Assembly: GCF_014645835.1 (NCBI RefSeq)
Contig: NZ_BMMM01000005.1
Coordinates: 303,733-367,732, forward strand
DNA: 64,000 nt
Source: Streptomyces albiflavescens
GTDB lineage: Bacteria; Actinomycetota; Actinomycetes; Streptomycetales; Streptomycetaceae
Reading direction: 5' to 3'
Shown here: positions 8,780-17,399 of the stretch, in pieces
Layout: the number at the start of each line of letters is the position of its first letter
Numbering within the stretch: position 1 is the first letter of the stretch
Notes under the pieces: model-generated
Seen by the model: only the letters and a program-made list of their open reading frames with translations
Databases searched by the model: none
Told to the model about the DNA's origin: nothing
Made by a program: the position numbers and the translations under genes

Positions 8780-9856
8780 CTAGCCGATGGCGACGCCACG
8801 GGCGAAAGGCTCGAAGGTGTGGCTGAATTGCCAGGTGTCCTGGGCGATCCCGGAGCAGGCGTTGGCGCCGGCAGTGCCGACGCAGCCGCCGTTGTCGCGC
8901 TGGAGTGCCCAGAAGGAGAGCGTGTTGATGCCCTTGGCGACGGCCCAGTTCTCCACCTTGACGGCGTCCTGGGTGGTGAAGGTCTCTTCGGGGCCGTAGT
9001 CGTCGATGCCAGGCATCTCGGTGACGCCGATCATGTGCCAGAGCTTCGCCGGGTTCTTCTTCGGGTACAGGGCCGCCAGTTGATCGTGCAGACCGGAGGC
9101 GGCCGCCTCGGTGTCGGCCGCCATGTCGTGGGTGGCGCCGTCCCAGTAGTCGAACGTCATGATGTTGACGACGTCCACGCGCGCGCCGTTGTCGACGGCG
9201 TTCTGCAGCAGCGCGACGCCGCTGGGCGCGAGACCAGTGGTGGTCGTCGGGAGGGTGTAGGAGAACTGCACCTGGTGGCCGGTGCGTTCGGCCCAGCGCT
9301 GGACCTTGGCGATGGCCTTGTTGCGGCGGTCGATCCCGGCGGCGTTATTGATGGAGTCGGCCTCGATGTCGAGGTCGATCCGGGTGACGCCGTAGGTGGT
9401 GACGAGGCTTTCGTACACCTTGGCGATGGAGTCGACGCTGGTGCAGCTGTCGGCAAGTTCGGTTCCGGTGGTGTCGGCGCTGTAGCCGCCGAAGGACGGG
9501 ATGACGTTGCCGCCGCGGGCCTGGATCGTGGCGATGTCACGGCCGAAGGTCGCCTTGGAGATCGGCTGCGTGGACTCACCGTTCCAGTAGGCGGTACACG
9601 AGCCCGCCTGGGCCGTCTGGAGGAAGGCCATCGTGAGGTACTTGTTGCCCGACTCGGCGGCGAGCGTGGCCGGGCTTTCGCCGGTCCATGCCTCGAAGTA
9701 CGGCGCCGCAACGTGGGCAGGCATGGGCTTCGCAGAGTACGAGGGTGTTGATGGCGCGGCGAGCGCGCCACCTCCCCCAAGGGCAACCAGCCCGGCCGAC
9801 AGGGTGGTGACGGTCATGCAGGACAGCAACGCGTGAAGAGGACCAGGTCGTCTCAT
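8780..9856 (-). CDS. Secreted GH18 chitinase
   Basis: A 358-residue exported chitinase that hydrolyses beta-1,4-N-acetylglucosamine polymers. The signal peptide ends near ALAAPS. The GH18 barrel shows GGNVIPSFGGYSADT (strand 3, SxGG) and TRIDLDIEADS, where DLDIE holds the catalytic Glu and assisting Asp; later NIMTFDYWDG and the Trp-containing final strand SFWALQRD are present. No carbohydrate-binding module is fused. Two ATGs are possible (9868 and 9856); the second has GGGAG 5 bases upstream and is preferred. A DasR-like operator sits in the promoter. The gene is intact although flanked on both sides by transposase debris. Confidence 0.9.
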   Translation of the reverse strand: MRRPGPLHALLSCMTVTTLSAGLVALGGGGALAAPSTPSYSAKPMPAHVAAPYFEAWTGESPATLAAESGNKYLTMAFLQTAQAGSCTAYWNGESTQPISKATFGRDIATIQARGGNVIPSFGGYSADTTGTELADSCTSVDSIAKVYESLVTTYGVTRIDLDIEADSINNAAGIDRRNKAIAKVQRWAERTGHQVQFSYTLPTTTTGLAPSGVALLQNAVDNGARVDVVNIMTFDYWDGATHDMAADTEAAASGLHDQLAALYPKKNPAKLWHMIGVTEMPGIDDYGPEETFTTQDAVKVENWAVAKGINTLSFWALQRDNGGCVGTAGANACSGIAQDTWQFSHTFEPFARGVAIG

Positions 9857-9972
9857 TGACGCTCCCATGGTGAAAAGAGCAGGCGAGGACAGCGGAAAGG
9901 ACCGAAGCGAGAGACATACGCCGGATCGGTGAGCGCCGGCGAACTCCCCCTGACCGGAGGCGAACGACGACC

Positions 9973-10001
9973 ATCTTTGGACTAGACCAATCATCTGTCA
10001 A
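9973..10001 (-). promoter_or_regulatory. Chitinase promoter with DasR-type (dre) operator
   Basis: On the minus strand a perfect TTGACA -35 (9996-10001) is followed, inside the 17-bp spacer, by TTGGTCTAGTCCAA (9977-9990), 12 of 14 positions palindromic and close to the known dre consensus ACTGGTCTAGACCACT. The -10 (AAAGAT, 9973-9978) is weak. Placing the operator between -35 and -10 fits direct repression by the GlcNAc-responsive regulator DasR, as known for streptomycete chitinase genes. Confidence 0.75.
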
Positions 10002-10180
10002 GGTTCTTTACAGTTAACTGACCCGAGTTGGCGCGAGAGGCGGGGTGGCACGCTCGCCCCCGGGACGCGGACCCGACCGTATAGGCGCGGATCTCCACCC
10101 CAGCCTTGTTTCGACTGCGCACGCCGGACGCGGCTCGAACGCAAACGTCCGAGCCGAAGACGTGCCCAAAGGTGGGCGTT

Positions 10181-10310
10181 TTACATCACCTTGGGGCACG
10201 CGGACTTCGATACTCCGAACAGCGGGGCAATCTGACGCATCGTCAAGTGTGTCCGCCAGTAGGCCGTGACGAGCAGCAGCCGGTGCTCAGCGGCACAGTC
10301 GACTGGTACT
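10181..10310 (-). pseudogene. IS5-like transposase N-terminal fragment
   Basis: The minus frame gives CAAEHRLLLVTAYWRTHLTM and RQIAPLFGVSKSA, the HTH_Tnp_4 region that begins many streptomycete IS5-type transposases. It breaks off right after the recognition helix. Confidence 0.7.
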
Positions 10311-10350
10311 CCGTCGAGCTGAGGCGAGGCAGCTCTGACAAGATGAGGCG

Positions 10351-10857
10351 ATGTTCGATTTCGGCATCGCGGGTTACCAGCCCGCATGGCTGTCCGGCTG
10401 TAGTGACATGGTGCGCGAGCATGGGCACCGCCTGCGTGATCTTGCCGGCAGGACGCTCACGAGAGTCTGGATGGTCTGGGACCTCCACGATGATGAGTGG
10501 TTCTGCGACTGCCCGGTACTGTTCGACTTCGAGGGCGAGCAGGTCGAGATCAACCATCACAAGCTCGGCGATCTCTCCCTCACATGGAACACGATCGACC
10601 CCACCCGTCCCGTCCGGTGGCCCGACTTCGATCTGGAGTGGCGTTCTGAGCCTCTCTCCGAACTGGAGGCTCTGCGGGGGCTGGTCCTCAAGGGTGCCGA
10701 ACTCCTCGAGTGGACGTGCAGGGATGCCGCTCAGGGAAACGTCGACGTCAGCTTTGCCTTCGAGACAGGCCGAGTGACCGTCTTCAACGCCCTCGACGAG
10801 AACGGGCTGAGCTTCGACTCTCCCCGTCCGAGCCAGCGGTCCCATTTGTTCCGCTGA
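10351..10857 (+). CDS. Hypothetical protein
   Basis: A 168-residue soluble acidic protein, rich in Trp and Asp (VWMVWDLHDDEWFCDCPVLF near the N-terminus, DFDLEWRSEPLSELEALRG in the middle). It has no signal peptide, membrane segment or motif I recognise. The size, acidity and Trp/Asp-rich beta pattern resemble small orphan or immunity-type proteins, but no family is assigned. The ATG at 10351 follows GATGAGG. It lies between two transposase fragments on the opposite strand, so it may have arrived with mobile DNA. Confidence 0.65.
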   Translation: MFDFGIAGYQPAWLSGCSDMVREHGHRLRDLAGRTLTRVWMVWDLHDDEWFCDCPVLFDFEGEQVEINHHKLGDLSLTWNTIDPTRPVRWPDFDLEWRSEPLSELEALRGLVLKGAELLEWTCRDAAQGNVDVSFAFETGRVTVFNALDENGLSFDSPRPSQRSHLFR

Positions 10858-10869
10858 CTCACTCGGGGT

Positions 10870-11120
10870 TCAAGTGTCGCGCCAGTTGGGGGTGGCTTCG
10901 CGGGTGAGTCGTCGGCTTATGAGGTCGCTCATGGCGACATGGATTATGGCTTCCGAGCGGTGGGGGCGGCTTTCGTAGTCGCGGGCGAGGCGTCGGTGGT
11001 GCATGAGCCGGCCGAGGGCTCACTCGACGACCCAGCGTCGGGGAATCACCTTGAATCCTTTGGCAGCTGAGTCGCGTTGGACGACTTCGACGTCGATGCC
11101 GAGGCGGGCGCCATGGTCGA
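10870..11120 (-). pseudogene. IS5-type transposase C-terminal fragment with internal stop
   Basis: The minus frame reads LGIDVEVVQRDSAAKGFKVI, PRRWVVE, a TGA stop, then ALGRLMHHRRLARDYESRPH and a tail ending NWRDT. This matches the C-terminal RRWVVERT-LGRLMRHRRL block of IS5-type DDE transposases. Only the last quarter remains. Confidence 0.75.
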
Positions 11121-11129
11121 TGGCTGATT

Positions 11130-11252
11130 CCGGTGCTCGCGCCGGACAGACCTGAGGGCTTCGAGCTCGGTGCGGGGTAAGTGCTCGCCCCACTTGCCGA
11201 GATATCCGCTCTCTCCGTAGTTCTTGGCGACCTCGTCAAAGCAACGGATCAC
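11130..11252 (-). pseudogene. Fragment of an unknown protein
   Basis: About 41 residues (RCFDEVAKNYGESGYLGKWG onward to RSVRREHR) look protein-like and then run into the transposase fragment. No family was recognised. Confidence 0.3.
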
Positions 11253-11692
11253 TGCTCGGGCCGCCGCATCGATGCTCTGCTGGGGTCATGGACGCTCTCC
11301 TCGTCGTAGTCTGCCGCATCGCGGGGCGCAACTCCCCAGGTGAGGCTAGCTGCTGGGTTCCTGAGCCGACGGGCAGGGGAAGGGGCCGGGCAGGATCGCG
11401 GGCGGCGCCGACCCTTCTGCTGTCGCAGCTCGCTGGGCAAGGCAGTCGGTCCACAGGGTGAGAGGGGGCCGGTTCAGACGGCCGTGAACGCACCCCGCAC
11501 TGACAGGGCCGCTGAACAACTGATCGCCGGCCGGCAGAGGAGACGCCGCCGTAGCACGCGCACCCCTGGGCACCGCCACTCCAGCCGGCCGATGGCGTAT
11601 GCATGGCTTTCCCTGCCGGATGGCACGATCCCGCCGTACACAACCGGTATCACACGGGACGGGACGCATAGGGCCTGCCGATGTGCAGCGGC
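11253..11692. other. No supportable gene
   Basis: About 440 bp upstream of the debris and downstream of the MFS gene. No motif, ribosome site or hairpin stands out. Confidence 0.5.
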
Positions 11693-12922
11693 TCAGCCGC
11701 CGTGCTCCTCACCTACGGCTGAGACCGAGGCCCGCGCCGGCATCGTGCCCCTGCCACTCGCCGACACCTCGGAGCGTCGGCTGCCCTGGTCCATGAAGCC
11801 GCCTGTGAAGGCGAGGCCGAGGCCCGCTACCGCAAGAGCGGCGCCGACCAGGTTGGGCGAAGCCCAGCCCCAGCCTGCCGAGATGGCCAGGCCGCCAAGC
11901 CAGGCCCCGCCCGCGTTGGCCAGATTGAAGGCGGAGTGGTTGGAGGCAGCCGCCATCGTCGGGGCGTTCTTGGCCTTGGCCATCAGAAGCATCTGGACGG
12001 GCGTGGTGATGAAGGAACCCATCGCACCGATGAAGGTGACCGTCACCAGAGCGGGGACGGTGCTGTGCACGGTGAAGTAGAACGTCACCAGTGCCGCGGC
12101 AAGCAGAGCAAGCCCCGCATACAGCGTCGGGCGCAGGGCCCGGTCCGTGAGCGGGCCTGCGATCAGCGTGCCGAGCGTCATGCCCACGCCATACAGCGCG
12201 AGAACCAAGGTGGTCGAGGCGTCGGAGATGCCCGTCAGATTCGTCAGCATGGGCACCAGGTAGCTGTAGACGGCGAAGAACCCGCCGAAGCCCACAACGG
12301 CTGTGGCCAGGCCGATCGCGACCTGCCTGTTGCCCATCGCCCGCAGCTCGTGCCGGATGCCGGACTCCCGGCCGCGCGGCTGGTCAGGGACGAAGAAGGC
12401 CAGAGAGGCGAGGGCGATGAGGCCGATGACGGCGACCGCACAGTAGGCGAACCGCCAGCCCAGCTGCTGGCCGAGGGCCGTGCCGGCGGGGACGCCGACG
12501 ATGTTGGCGACGGTGAGTCCGAGGAACATCCTCGAGACGGCACGTGCAGCCCGTTCGGGGGCGACCAGCCGGGAGGCCACGACAGCTCCGACGCCGAACA
12601 GCGCCCCGTGCGGCAGACCCGCCAGGAAGCGCGCGGCGAAGAGCAGGCCGAAGTTGGGAGCAAGCGCGGACGCGATGTTGCCGACCACGAACAGCCCGGA
12701 CAACAGCAGCAGCAGCCGCTTGTGGGGTACGCGCGCTCCGATGCCCGTCAGCACCGGCGCACCGACGACGACACCCAGCGCGTAGGCCGAGACGAGGTTG
12801 CCGGCGTGCGGTACGGACACGCCGATCCCATCGGCGATCTGGGGCAGCAGCCCCATCGTGGCGAACTCGGTCGTGCCGATGCCGAACGCGACGACGGCCA
12901 GCGCCAGCAGAGCCAGTGGCAT
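11693..12922 (-). CDS. DHA1-type MFS exporter
   Basis: A 409-residue transporter with 12 predicted membrane helices. It has the DHA1 opening FGIGTTEFATMGLLPQIADG, the motif GAPVLTGIGARVPHKRLLLL after helix 2 (a variant of the G-x-x-x-D-R-x-G-R-R loop) and the motif C-like GLTVANIVGVPAGTALGQQ in helix 5. Relatives of this opening export chloramphenicol, arabinose or purines; the substrate here cannot be told. The GGSRRSEVSASGRG tail is cytoplasmic and variable. It stands alone. A second exporter with the same opening lies at 22256-23545. Confidence 0.88.
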   Translation of the reverse strand: MPLALLALAVVAFGIGTTEFATMGLLPQIADGIGVSVPHAGNLVSAYALGVVVGAPVLTGIGARVPHKRLLLLLSGLFVVGNIASALAPNFGLLFAARFLAGLPHGALFGVGAVVASRLVAPERAARAVSRMFLGLTVANIVGVPAGTALGQQLGWRFAYCAVAVIGLIALASLAFFVPDQPRGRESGIRHELRAMGNRQVAIGLATAVVGFGGFFAVYSYLVPMLTNLTGISDASTTLVLALYGVGMTLGTLIAGPLTDRALRPTLYAGLALLAAALVTFYFTVHSTVPALVTVTFIGAMGSFITTPVQMLLMAKAKNAPTMAAASNHSAFNLANAGGAWLGGLAISAGWGWASPNLVGAALAVAGLGLAFTGGFMDQGSRRSEVSASGRGTMPARASVSAVGEEHGG

Positions 12923-13345
12923 GGTGCAGGAGAACCTTTCAAAGACAGCGGACCAGGAACAAGGAGGCAGGCAGAGCCCGAGGTCCTCTCCAGCTCCCGT
13001 GGCCGGTCATGCTGAGCACCATTGCCCGGCGCACCCCAGAACAGGGCAAGCCCGTCAGGAGAGCAAGGCGCACCCCACAAGTAATGCAGCAGTGGCAGCA
13101 AGCCACACATTCCAAGATCCCCCCACATGCCGCCGTGACCTTCGTCATGCCGCCTCGGGCAGGGCCTCACGCCGGCTCGGCAGTGCCGGGCGGTATTGAC
13201 CGTTAAGGAATGGAATCGGAACAAGGGTGGGCGGAACGCCTCCCTTTGACGGCTACGGCACAATCGGGAGTTGTGGTGACGCACCCCTGATCCAGCCGTT
13301 CTGTATCCCGATGTCGCGATGCGAGGCAGCCTCGTCGCGACGCTC
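12923..13345. other. MFS upstream region, no gene seen
   Basis: Holds the promoter region of the exporter gene. No operator repeat stands out. Confidence 0.4.
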
Positions 13346-13349
13346 CAAG

Positions 13350-13560
13350 CTGTATTGAGTACATCCGCCAGGCCGCGCCGTTCGTGCGTCTGGCCGGCCG
13401 CTTCGAGGTGACCGACCACGATCCCGTGCGCCTGACCGAATCCGAGTGGCAGTCCCTGCGCACGGAGGCAAGGCAACGGGACTGGCCCGCGTATCACGCG
13501 CTCAACGCACTCGTTCTGCCACCGGCACAGCCAGGCGCCACCACGTCGCCGGGGCCGGCA
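13350..13560 (+). pseudogene. Protein fragment of unknown family
   Basis: A frame reading EYIRQAAPFVRLAGRFEVTD and then LTESEWQSLRTEARQRDWPA looks like real protein sequence but has no start site and loses sense near 13545. The family was not recognised. Confidence 0.35.
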
Positions 13561-13597
13561 TCCGGACGGGACGTCACGTCAGCGGTACCCCGCATCG

Positions 13598-14146
13598 CTA
13601 CGCGCCGGGGTCGCGGAGGCCGACTGCGTCGTGCCGCCAGAATGGTTCCGCATATACAAGCGTTCCTGTCATCCACGGCTTGTACTCCGGGAGTCCGATT
13701 GCCTGGAAGGCACCATCGGGAATGCGCAGGGATGGCTTTCGGAAGCCCTGGGCGCCACCGGGCGCAAAGCCGAAACGGGAGTAATAGCCTGGATCGCCCT
13801 CCACGAAAACGAGAGGGACGGCACGCTCGGCGAGGGTCTTCAGCCCGTTTCGGACCAGGGTCGAGCCGACTCCCCGTTTGTGGTGCTCGGGCATGACGGC
13901 CAACGGGCTGAGCACCTGCACCTCAACCAGTCGCCGAGGGGCATCGAGCAGACTGCGGGTGAACATGACGTGCCCGACGATCTGTCCGTCGTGTTCGGCG
14001 ACCAGCGAGAGACCGTCTGTGGGCGTGATGGTGTCCCGCAGGGTGTCGACCAGATCGGCCACGACAAGGCCGTGGCCACCGAACGCCCGCATGTGGATGT
14101 CCCGCACAGATTCCCTGTCGCTGGGTACTTCTTCGCGAAAATCCAT
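13598..14146 (-). CDS. GNAT N-acetyltransferase (YhbS-like)
   Basis: A 182-residue acetyl-CoA-dependent acyltransferase. It starts MDFREEVPSDRESVRDIHMR and contains the GNAT core: substrate strand GLSLVAEHDGQIVGHVMFTR, then LSPLAVMPEHHKRGVGSTLV with the pyrophosphate loop Q/R-x-x-G-x-G/A (HKRGVGS), and the final VEGDPGYYSRFGF motif that is characteristic of the YhbS/Eis-like branch. The ATG at 14146 is the first that fits the family. The acceptor is unknown. It is a single-gene unit; the frame continues open upstream but not as protein. Confidence 0.87.
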   Translation of the reverse strand: MDFREEVPSDRESVRDIHMRAFGGHGLVVADLVDTLRDTITPTDGLSLVAEHDGQIVGHVMFTRSLLDAPRRLVEVQVLSPLAVMPEHHKRGVGSTLVRNGLKTLAERAVPLVFVEGDPGYYSRFGFAPGGAQGFRKPSLRIPDGAFQAIGLPEYKPWMTGTLVYAEPFWRHDAVGLRDPGA

Positions 14147-14434
14147 GCCGGAAGGGTAAGCACGCCCCTCCCGGTCGCGCAGAGCTTTGGAGCCCGAGGC
14201 CGCGCAGCGAGTGACAGGCGAGTTGCCGAGCGGACCCGCCCTCGCAGAGCGCGCACCCGACAGCGTCTCCGCCGACTGGCTCCATGACGCCTTCGGCACG
14301 TCCCGCCCGACTCCAGGCCCACCCTCGAAATCGGTTGATGAAGCCTGCACACGCTGGAACCATCGCCCGTCGTGCCTGAAGCAGATGCCCCTGAACCCCG
14401 GAATCGCGAATCATCGCAAACCGGCGCGACGCTC

Positions 14435-14545
14435 ATGCCCAGCACCCGTCCCGCCGCCGGGCAGCCGCTCCGCTCCCCCACCTTCCGATGGTTCTTCATG
14501 GGCTGGTCGATCACCACGGCCGGCAGCGCGATGTCGCCCATTGCG
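14435..14545 (+). pseudogene. MFS transporter N-terminal fragment
   Basis: Starts MPSTRPAAGQPLRSPTFRWF, then FMGWSITTAGSAMSPIA, the typical first 37 residues of an actinomycete MFS drug exporter. The sequence then jumps into an unrelated gene in a different frame. Confidence 0.65.
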
Positions 14546-14547
14546 GA

Positions 14548-15038
14548 CGGACCCGCGCGCCCTCGACGTCGTTCCCGACTACGCGGGCATGCACGCCCTG
14601 GTTGCCGACCTGGTGCTGCCCGGCGACGCGTCCATGCATGTCATGAGCGCGTTGGAAACCTCCCGCGAGCTCATCCGGCACTCCTACTACCGGTACGAGT
14701 TCGCCACCGTCGCCGTCACGCACTCCCTGATCGCCCTGGAGCATGTCCTCACCGAGCGTCTGGCCGTCAACAGACCACTCCAGGAACTGATCGAGCGGGC
14801 CGCCGATGCAGGGCTCATCGCGGCCGAACTCGCCGCCGAACTCGACCGCAGCCGACTGCTGCGCGACAAGCTGGCGCAGGGCGCCGCGACAAGCGCTGCC
14901 CTCGGCCCGGCGAAGGCCATCGCGATGGTGCGGGCCGTCTTCGACGCTGTTGCCCTGCTCCTTCTTCCAGACTCACCGCAGCGCGATACATCCCCACCGC
15001 GACCTGACCACCAGGGTGGAAGACAGGGCCATGGTTGA
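14548..15038 (+). pseudogene. 5'-truncated hypothetical protein
   Basis: The frame from RALDVVPDYAGMHALVADLV onward (about 163 residues) is helix-rich: SALETSRELIRHSYYRYEFA, VAVTHSLIALEHVLTERL, then LIERAADAGLIAAELAAEL and a terminal LRDKLAQGAATSAAL block. No family was recognised. It lacks a start of its own unless the internal ATG at 14589 is used, and it joins an MFS fragment at about 14546, so a deletion or recombination created this border. Confidence 0.5.
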
Positions 15039-15240
15039 GAGCGTCGCACCGCGCCGTGGCTCAGACGGTGCTCGGCCGGCAGCGTCAGATCCATCGGGGT
15101 CCTCACCGGTCCATCCACGCACAGCAACGCGTCGATGAGCTCGAACAGTTCGGCACGCCGCGCCGTCCTGCACCCGTAGAAGTCCTCCCGGGAGTGTGAC
15201 ACTTCAGCGAACGGCTCCCGCCGGCCAGCCTGCATCCGCG
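15033..15240 (-). pseudogene. IS701-like transposase N-terminal fragment
   Basis: The minus frame gives FAEVSHSREDFYGCRTARRA, ELFELIDALLCVDGPVRTPM and DLTLPAEHRLSHGAV, which matches the start of a common streptomycete transposase group (NF041680-type). About 70 residues remain. Confidence 0.65.
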
Positions 15241-15281
15241 TCAGCAGTCGCACCTCAAAAGCGGTGTGGCACGGGCCCTTG

Positions 15282-16595
15282 TCACGGAGGCTGCATGCGG
15301 CGCGCGAGCTTACGGCCCCATGCATGGGTCGGCCTCTCGATGTAGCGGTAGGTGAGCACGCATAGGGGCAGCAGCATGGCGAAGAACGCTGCTTCGAGTA
15401 CGAGATGGTCGTGCCGCCACCGGCCGGTCGTGCCGTCGATCACCGCCAGCAGCACAGGATGCACCAGGTAGACCGAGTAGCTGATCGTTCCCAGTCCGGT
15501 CAGCAGGCGCGGGATGCGCCGGTGGCGCGACGCCCATCCGGCGCCGAAGGTGAGCACGGCCAGCAGGAAGGCCACGATCCAGCCGCGCCGCGTGAAATGG
15601 GAGTCATCGCCGTACTGGTACGCACTCCCCACAGCGCAGGCGACCACCACGACAGCTGTGCCCGCCGCGTACCGCCAGGTGCTCTGACCGCTCTCGGCCC
15701 GTTGGACGGCGGTGCCGAGGAACATCACGGCCAGGATCACCAGGCCCTCCCACAGGGGGACCGTGCCATTGAGAGGGACCAGGACGAGCGCCAGCACCCC
15801 GCCCAACACGCCCCCGAACACCCGCAGTACGGGTGACCTGTGGCTCGCACAGCAGATGGCAATCACCATGGCGATCGATGCGATGGCGACCAGCGGCCCG
15901 GTGGCGGCCATGTCCGAAAGCGCGGAGGCGGGCAGTACGGCCCCTGCCGTCGCGCTCACGGCGGCGAGCGCAGCCAGCGTTACGGCCGCCGCCGACCGCT
16001 GGTGAAGGCGGACCGTGAAAAGAGCGACGACCAGCAGGTAGAACGCCATCTCGTAGGAGAGCGTCCACAGGATGAGCAGGAGATTGGGTGTCCCCAGCAG
16101 CTCTTGAAGCATGGTGACGTGGGCAGCCGCCACCGTGGCGGCGCTCTGCCCCCCCCCGAGGTCACCGATCTTCGCGACGCCCCACAGATTGAGGCCAAGG
16201 GCCACGGTGACGACGGCCAGCCACAGCGGGTAGATGCGGAAGATCCGTCCGAACCAGAACGTCCGTACACAGCCCCGGCGTTCCAGCGACGCAGGGATGA
16301 TGTAGCCGCTCACCAGGAAGAAGACCATGATGCCGTACCGGCTGGTACTGAATTCCGGCATCAGCTCCCGCCGGAACTCTGCCATGAAGGTGTACGACGA
16401 GTGGTCGAACACGACGACGAGTGCCGCGATGCCACGCAGCGCGTCCAGCCAGCCCAATCGCGACGCACCGTCCGGGTTACCTGGTCCTCTGTCGTGAAGC
16501 GTTCGTCGGGCTGGTCTCCGGGGTCCCCGTCGGCTGATCGTCCGGCAGGGCGACCTTTCGCGGAACGTAGGGCTCGGCGTCGTACCTGGTCTCAT
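15282..16595 (-). CDS. Acyltransferase 3 family membrane protein (OafA/YrhL-like)
   Basis: A 437-residue integral membrane O-acyltransferase. The core opens with RLGWLDALRGIAALVVVFDH, the family R-D-x-x-R-G-x-A...H signature, followed by about ten membrane helices, including SGYIIPASLERRG, the catalytic-loop segment RTFWFGRIFRIYPLW and the late SYSVYLVHPVLLAVID. Members acetylate or acylate cell-surface sugars, antibiotics or lipids. The annotated ATG at 16595 gives about 45 extra residues and overlaps an older upstream frame (16477-16704); no better start is visible, so the N-terminus is uncertain and may itself be a fusion with decayed DNA. Confidence 0.8.
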   Translation of the reverse strand: MRPGTTPSPTFRERSPCRTISRRGPRRPARRTLHDRGPGNPDGASRLGWLDALRGIAALVVVFDHSSYTFMAEFRRELMPEFSTSRYGIMVFFLVSGYIIPASLERRGCVRTFWFGRIFRIYPLWLAVVTVALGLNLWGVAKIGDLGGGQSAATVAAAHVTMLQELLGTPNLLLILWTLSYEMAFYLLVVALFTVRLHQRSAAAVTLAALAAVSATAGAVLPASALSDMAATGPLVAIASIAMVIAICCASHRSPVLRVFGGVLGGVLALVLVPLNGTVPLWEGLVILAVMFLGTAVQRAESGQSTWRYAAGTAVVVVACAVGSAYQYGDDSHFTRRGWIVAFLLAVLTFGAGWASRHRRIPRLLTGLGTISYSVYLVHPVLLAVIDGTTGRWRHDHLVLEAAFFAMLLPLCVLTYRYIERPTHAWGRKLARRMQPP

Positions 16596-16704
16596 AGAAC
16601 TCGACCGCGCGCGGCGCGGAGCCGCCCCTGGTGTTCTCGAAGGCCAACACGTTGCCCCGGCGCAGGGTTACGTCCCAGACGGTCTCAATAGGGATGGCGG
16701 GCAC
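16477..16704 (-). pseudogene. Remnant of the gene following an ECF sigma factor
   Basis: A frame giving PAIPIETVWDVTLRRGNVLA and a tail YDAEPYVPRKVALPDDQPTG is protein-like and lies directly after the small frame at 16718-16798. The two together resemble the start of a sigma-factor-associated protein split by a frameshift. Confidence 0.4.
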
Positions 16705-16717
16705 ACGGTTGCCCTGT

Positions 16718-16798
16718 TCACGCCCCGGCCTCGCGCAGCCGGATCTCGCTCTTCAGCTCACCCCGCAGTCGGTCCTCGAACGTCATCCTTGGGCTCAT
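16718..16798 (-). CDS. 26-residue peptide translationally coupled to a sigma-factor remnant
   Basis: ATG at 16798 has a near-perfect GGGGAG ribosome site four bases upstream and overlaps the stop of the sigma remnant as ATGA. The product is MSPRMTFEDRLRGELKSEIR plus LREAGA. It is probably the N-terminus of the partner protein cut off by a frameshift before 16704, but it could still be translated as a micropeptide. Confidence 0.45.
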   Translation of the reverse strand: MSPRMTFEDRLRGELKSEIRLREAGA

Positions 16799-17075
16799 GC
16801 TTCTCCCCTTGCGACGTGCAGCAGCGATGCGTCCGGTGTCTCCGATGCCGTCCGAACTTGCCTGTACGGCCGCGGGATTCGTCTCCCGGCCCCGGAGTCC
16901 GCCTGCTCCCGCAGCGCCTTGCGTGCCCGGTACAGTCGGACCCGGGCCGCGACCTGCCGTATGTCCAGCGCGGACTCCGACTCCGTGCCGCATCACCGCG
17001 TCCACGTGGCGCCGACAGAACTCTTCGAAGGGCTGCAGATCTCGTACCGCCGCGGCGGGCCCACCCCGTATCCGT
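16797..17075 (-). pseudogene. Collapsed ECF sigma factor gene
   Basis: Two parts of an RNA polymerase sigma factor are fused with the middle lost and a frame change. The upstream part reads LQPFEEFCRRHVDAVMRHG (start of region 2). The downstream part reads SALDIRQVAARVRLYRARKA and LREQ (region 4 recognition helix with the common V-R-L-x-R-A-R-K-x-L-R-E ending). The stop TGA overlaps the ATG of the following frame. The conserved -10-binding helices are missing, so it cannot be a working sigma factor. Confidence 0.6.
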
Positions 17076-17399
17076 TCCGCGCCATCCGCAGGCGTCTCCT
17101 TCTCGTCGGTGGCTCCCGGCGCTCCTTGCCGGAGATTCACCGGGGTTCTCCAAAGGCCTTTCACTTGTTCTTGGACCGAGGCGTGAAAAGGGTTACCGAG
17201 AGCCCTCGAGGCTCCGGGCGCGCTGAGCCAGGGAGATGTGGTGAGCAACGAAAGTCCGGTCACTCTGCAGCAGGAGCGTCGCCACGGCACGCGGTGCGGG
17301 ACCAGACACAGCAGCACGAACGGTGTCCTGGCGCGATGGCCCGCTCGCATGCGTCGGGACAGCGAGCGCCGTGTACCGCCAGGGCTATAGCCTGCGTGA

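Noticed and set aside
8771..9751. Long plus frame opposite the chitinase gene
   Set aside because: Gly/Val/Asp-rich shadow of a real gene with signal peptide and catalytic motif on the minus strand.
11936..13015. 359-codon plus frame opposite the MFS gene
   Set aside because: Arg/Gln/Gly/Asp shadow; the opposite strand has clear membrane helices.
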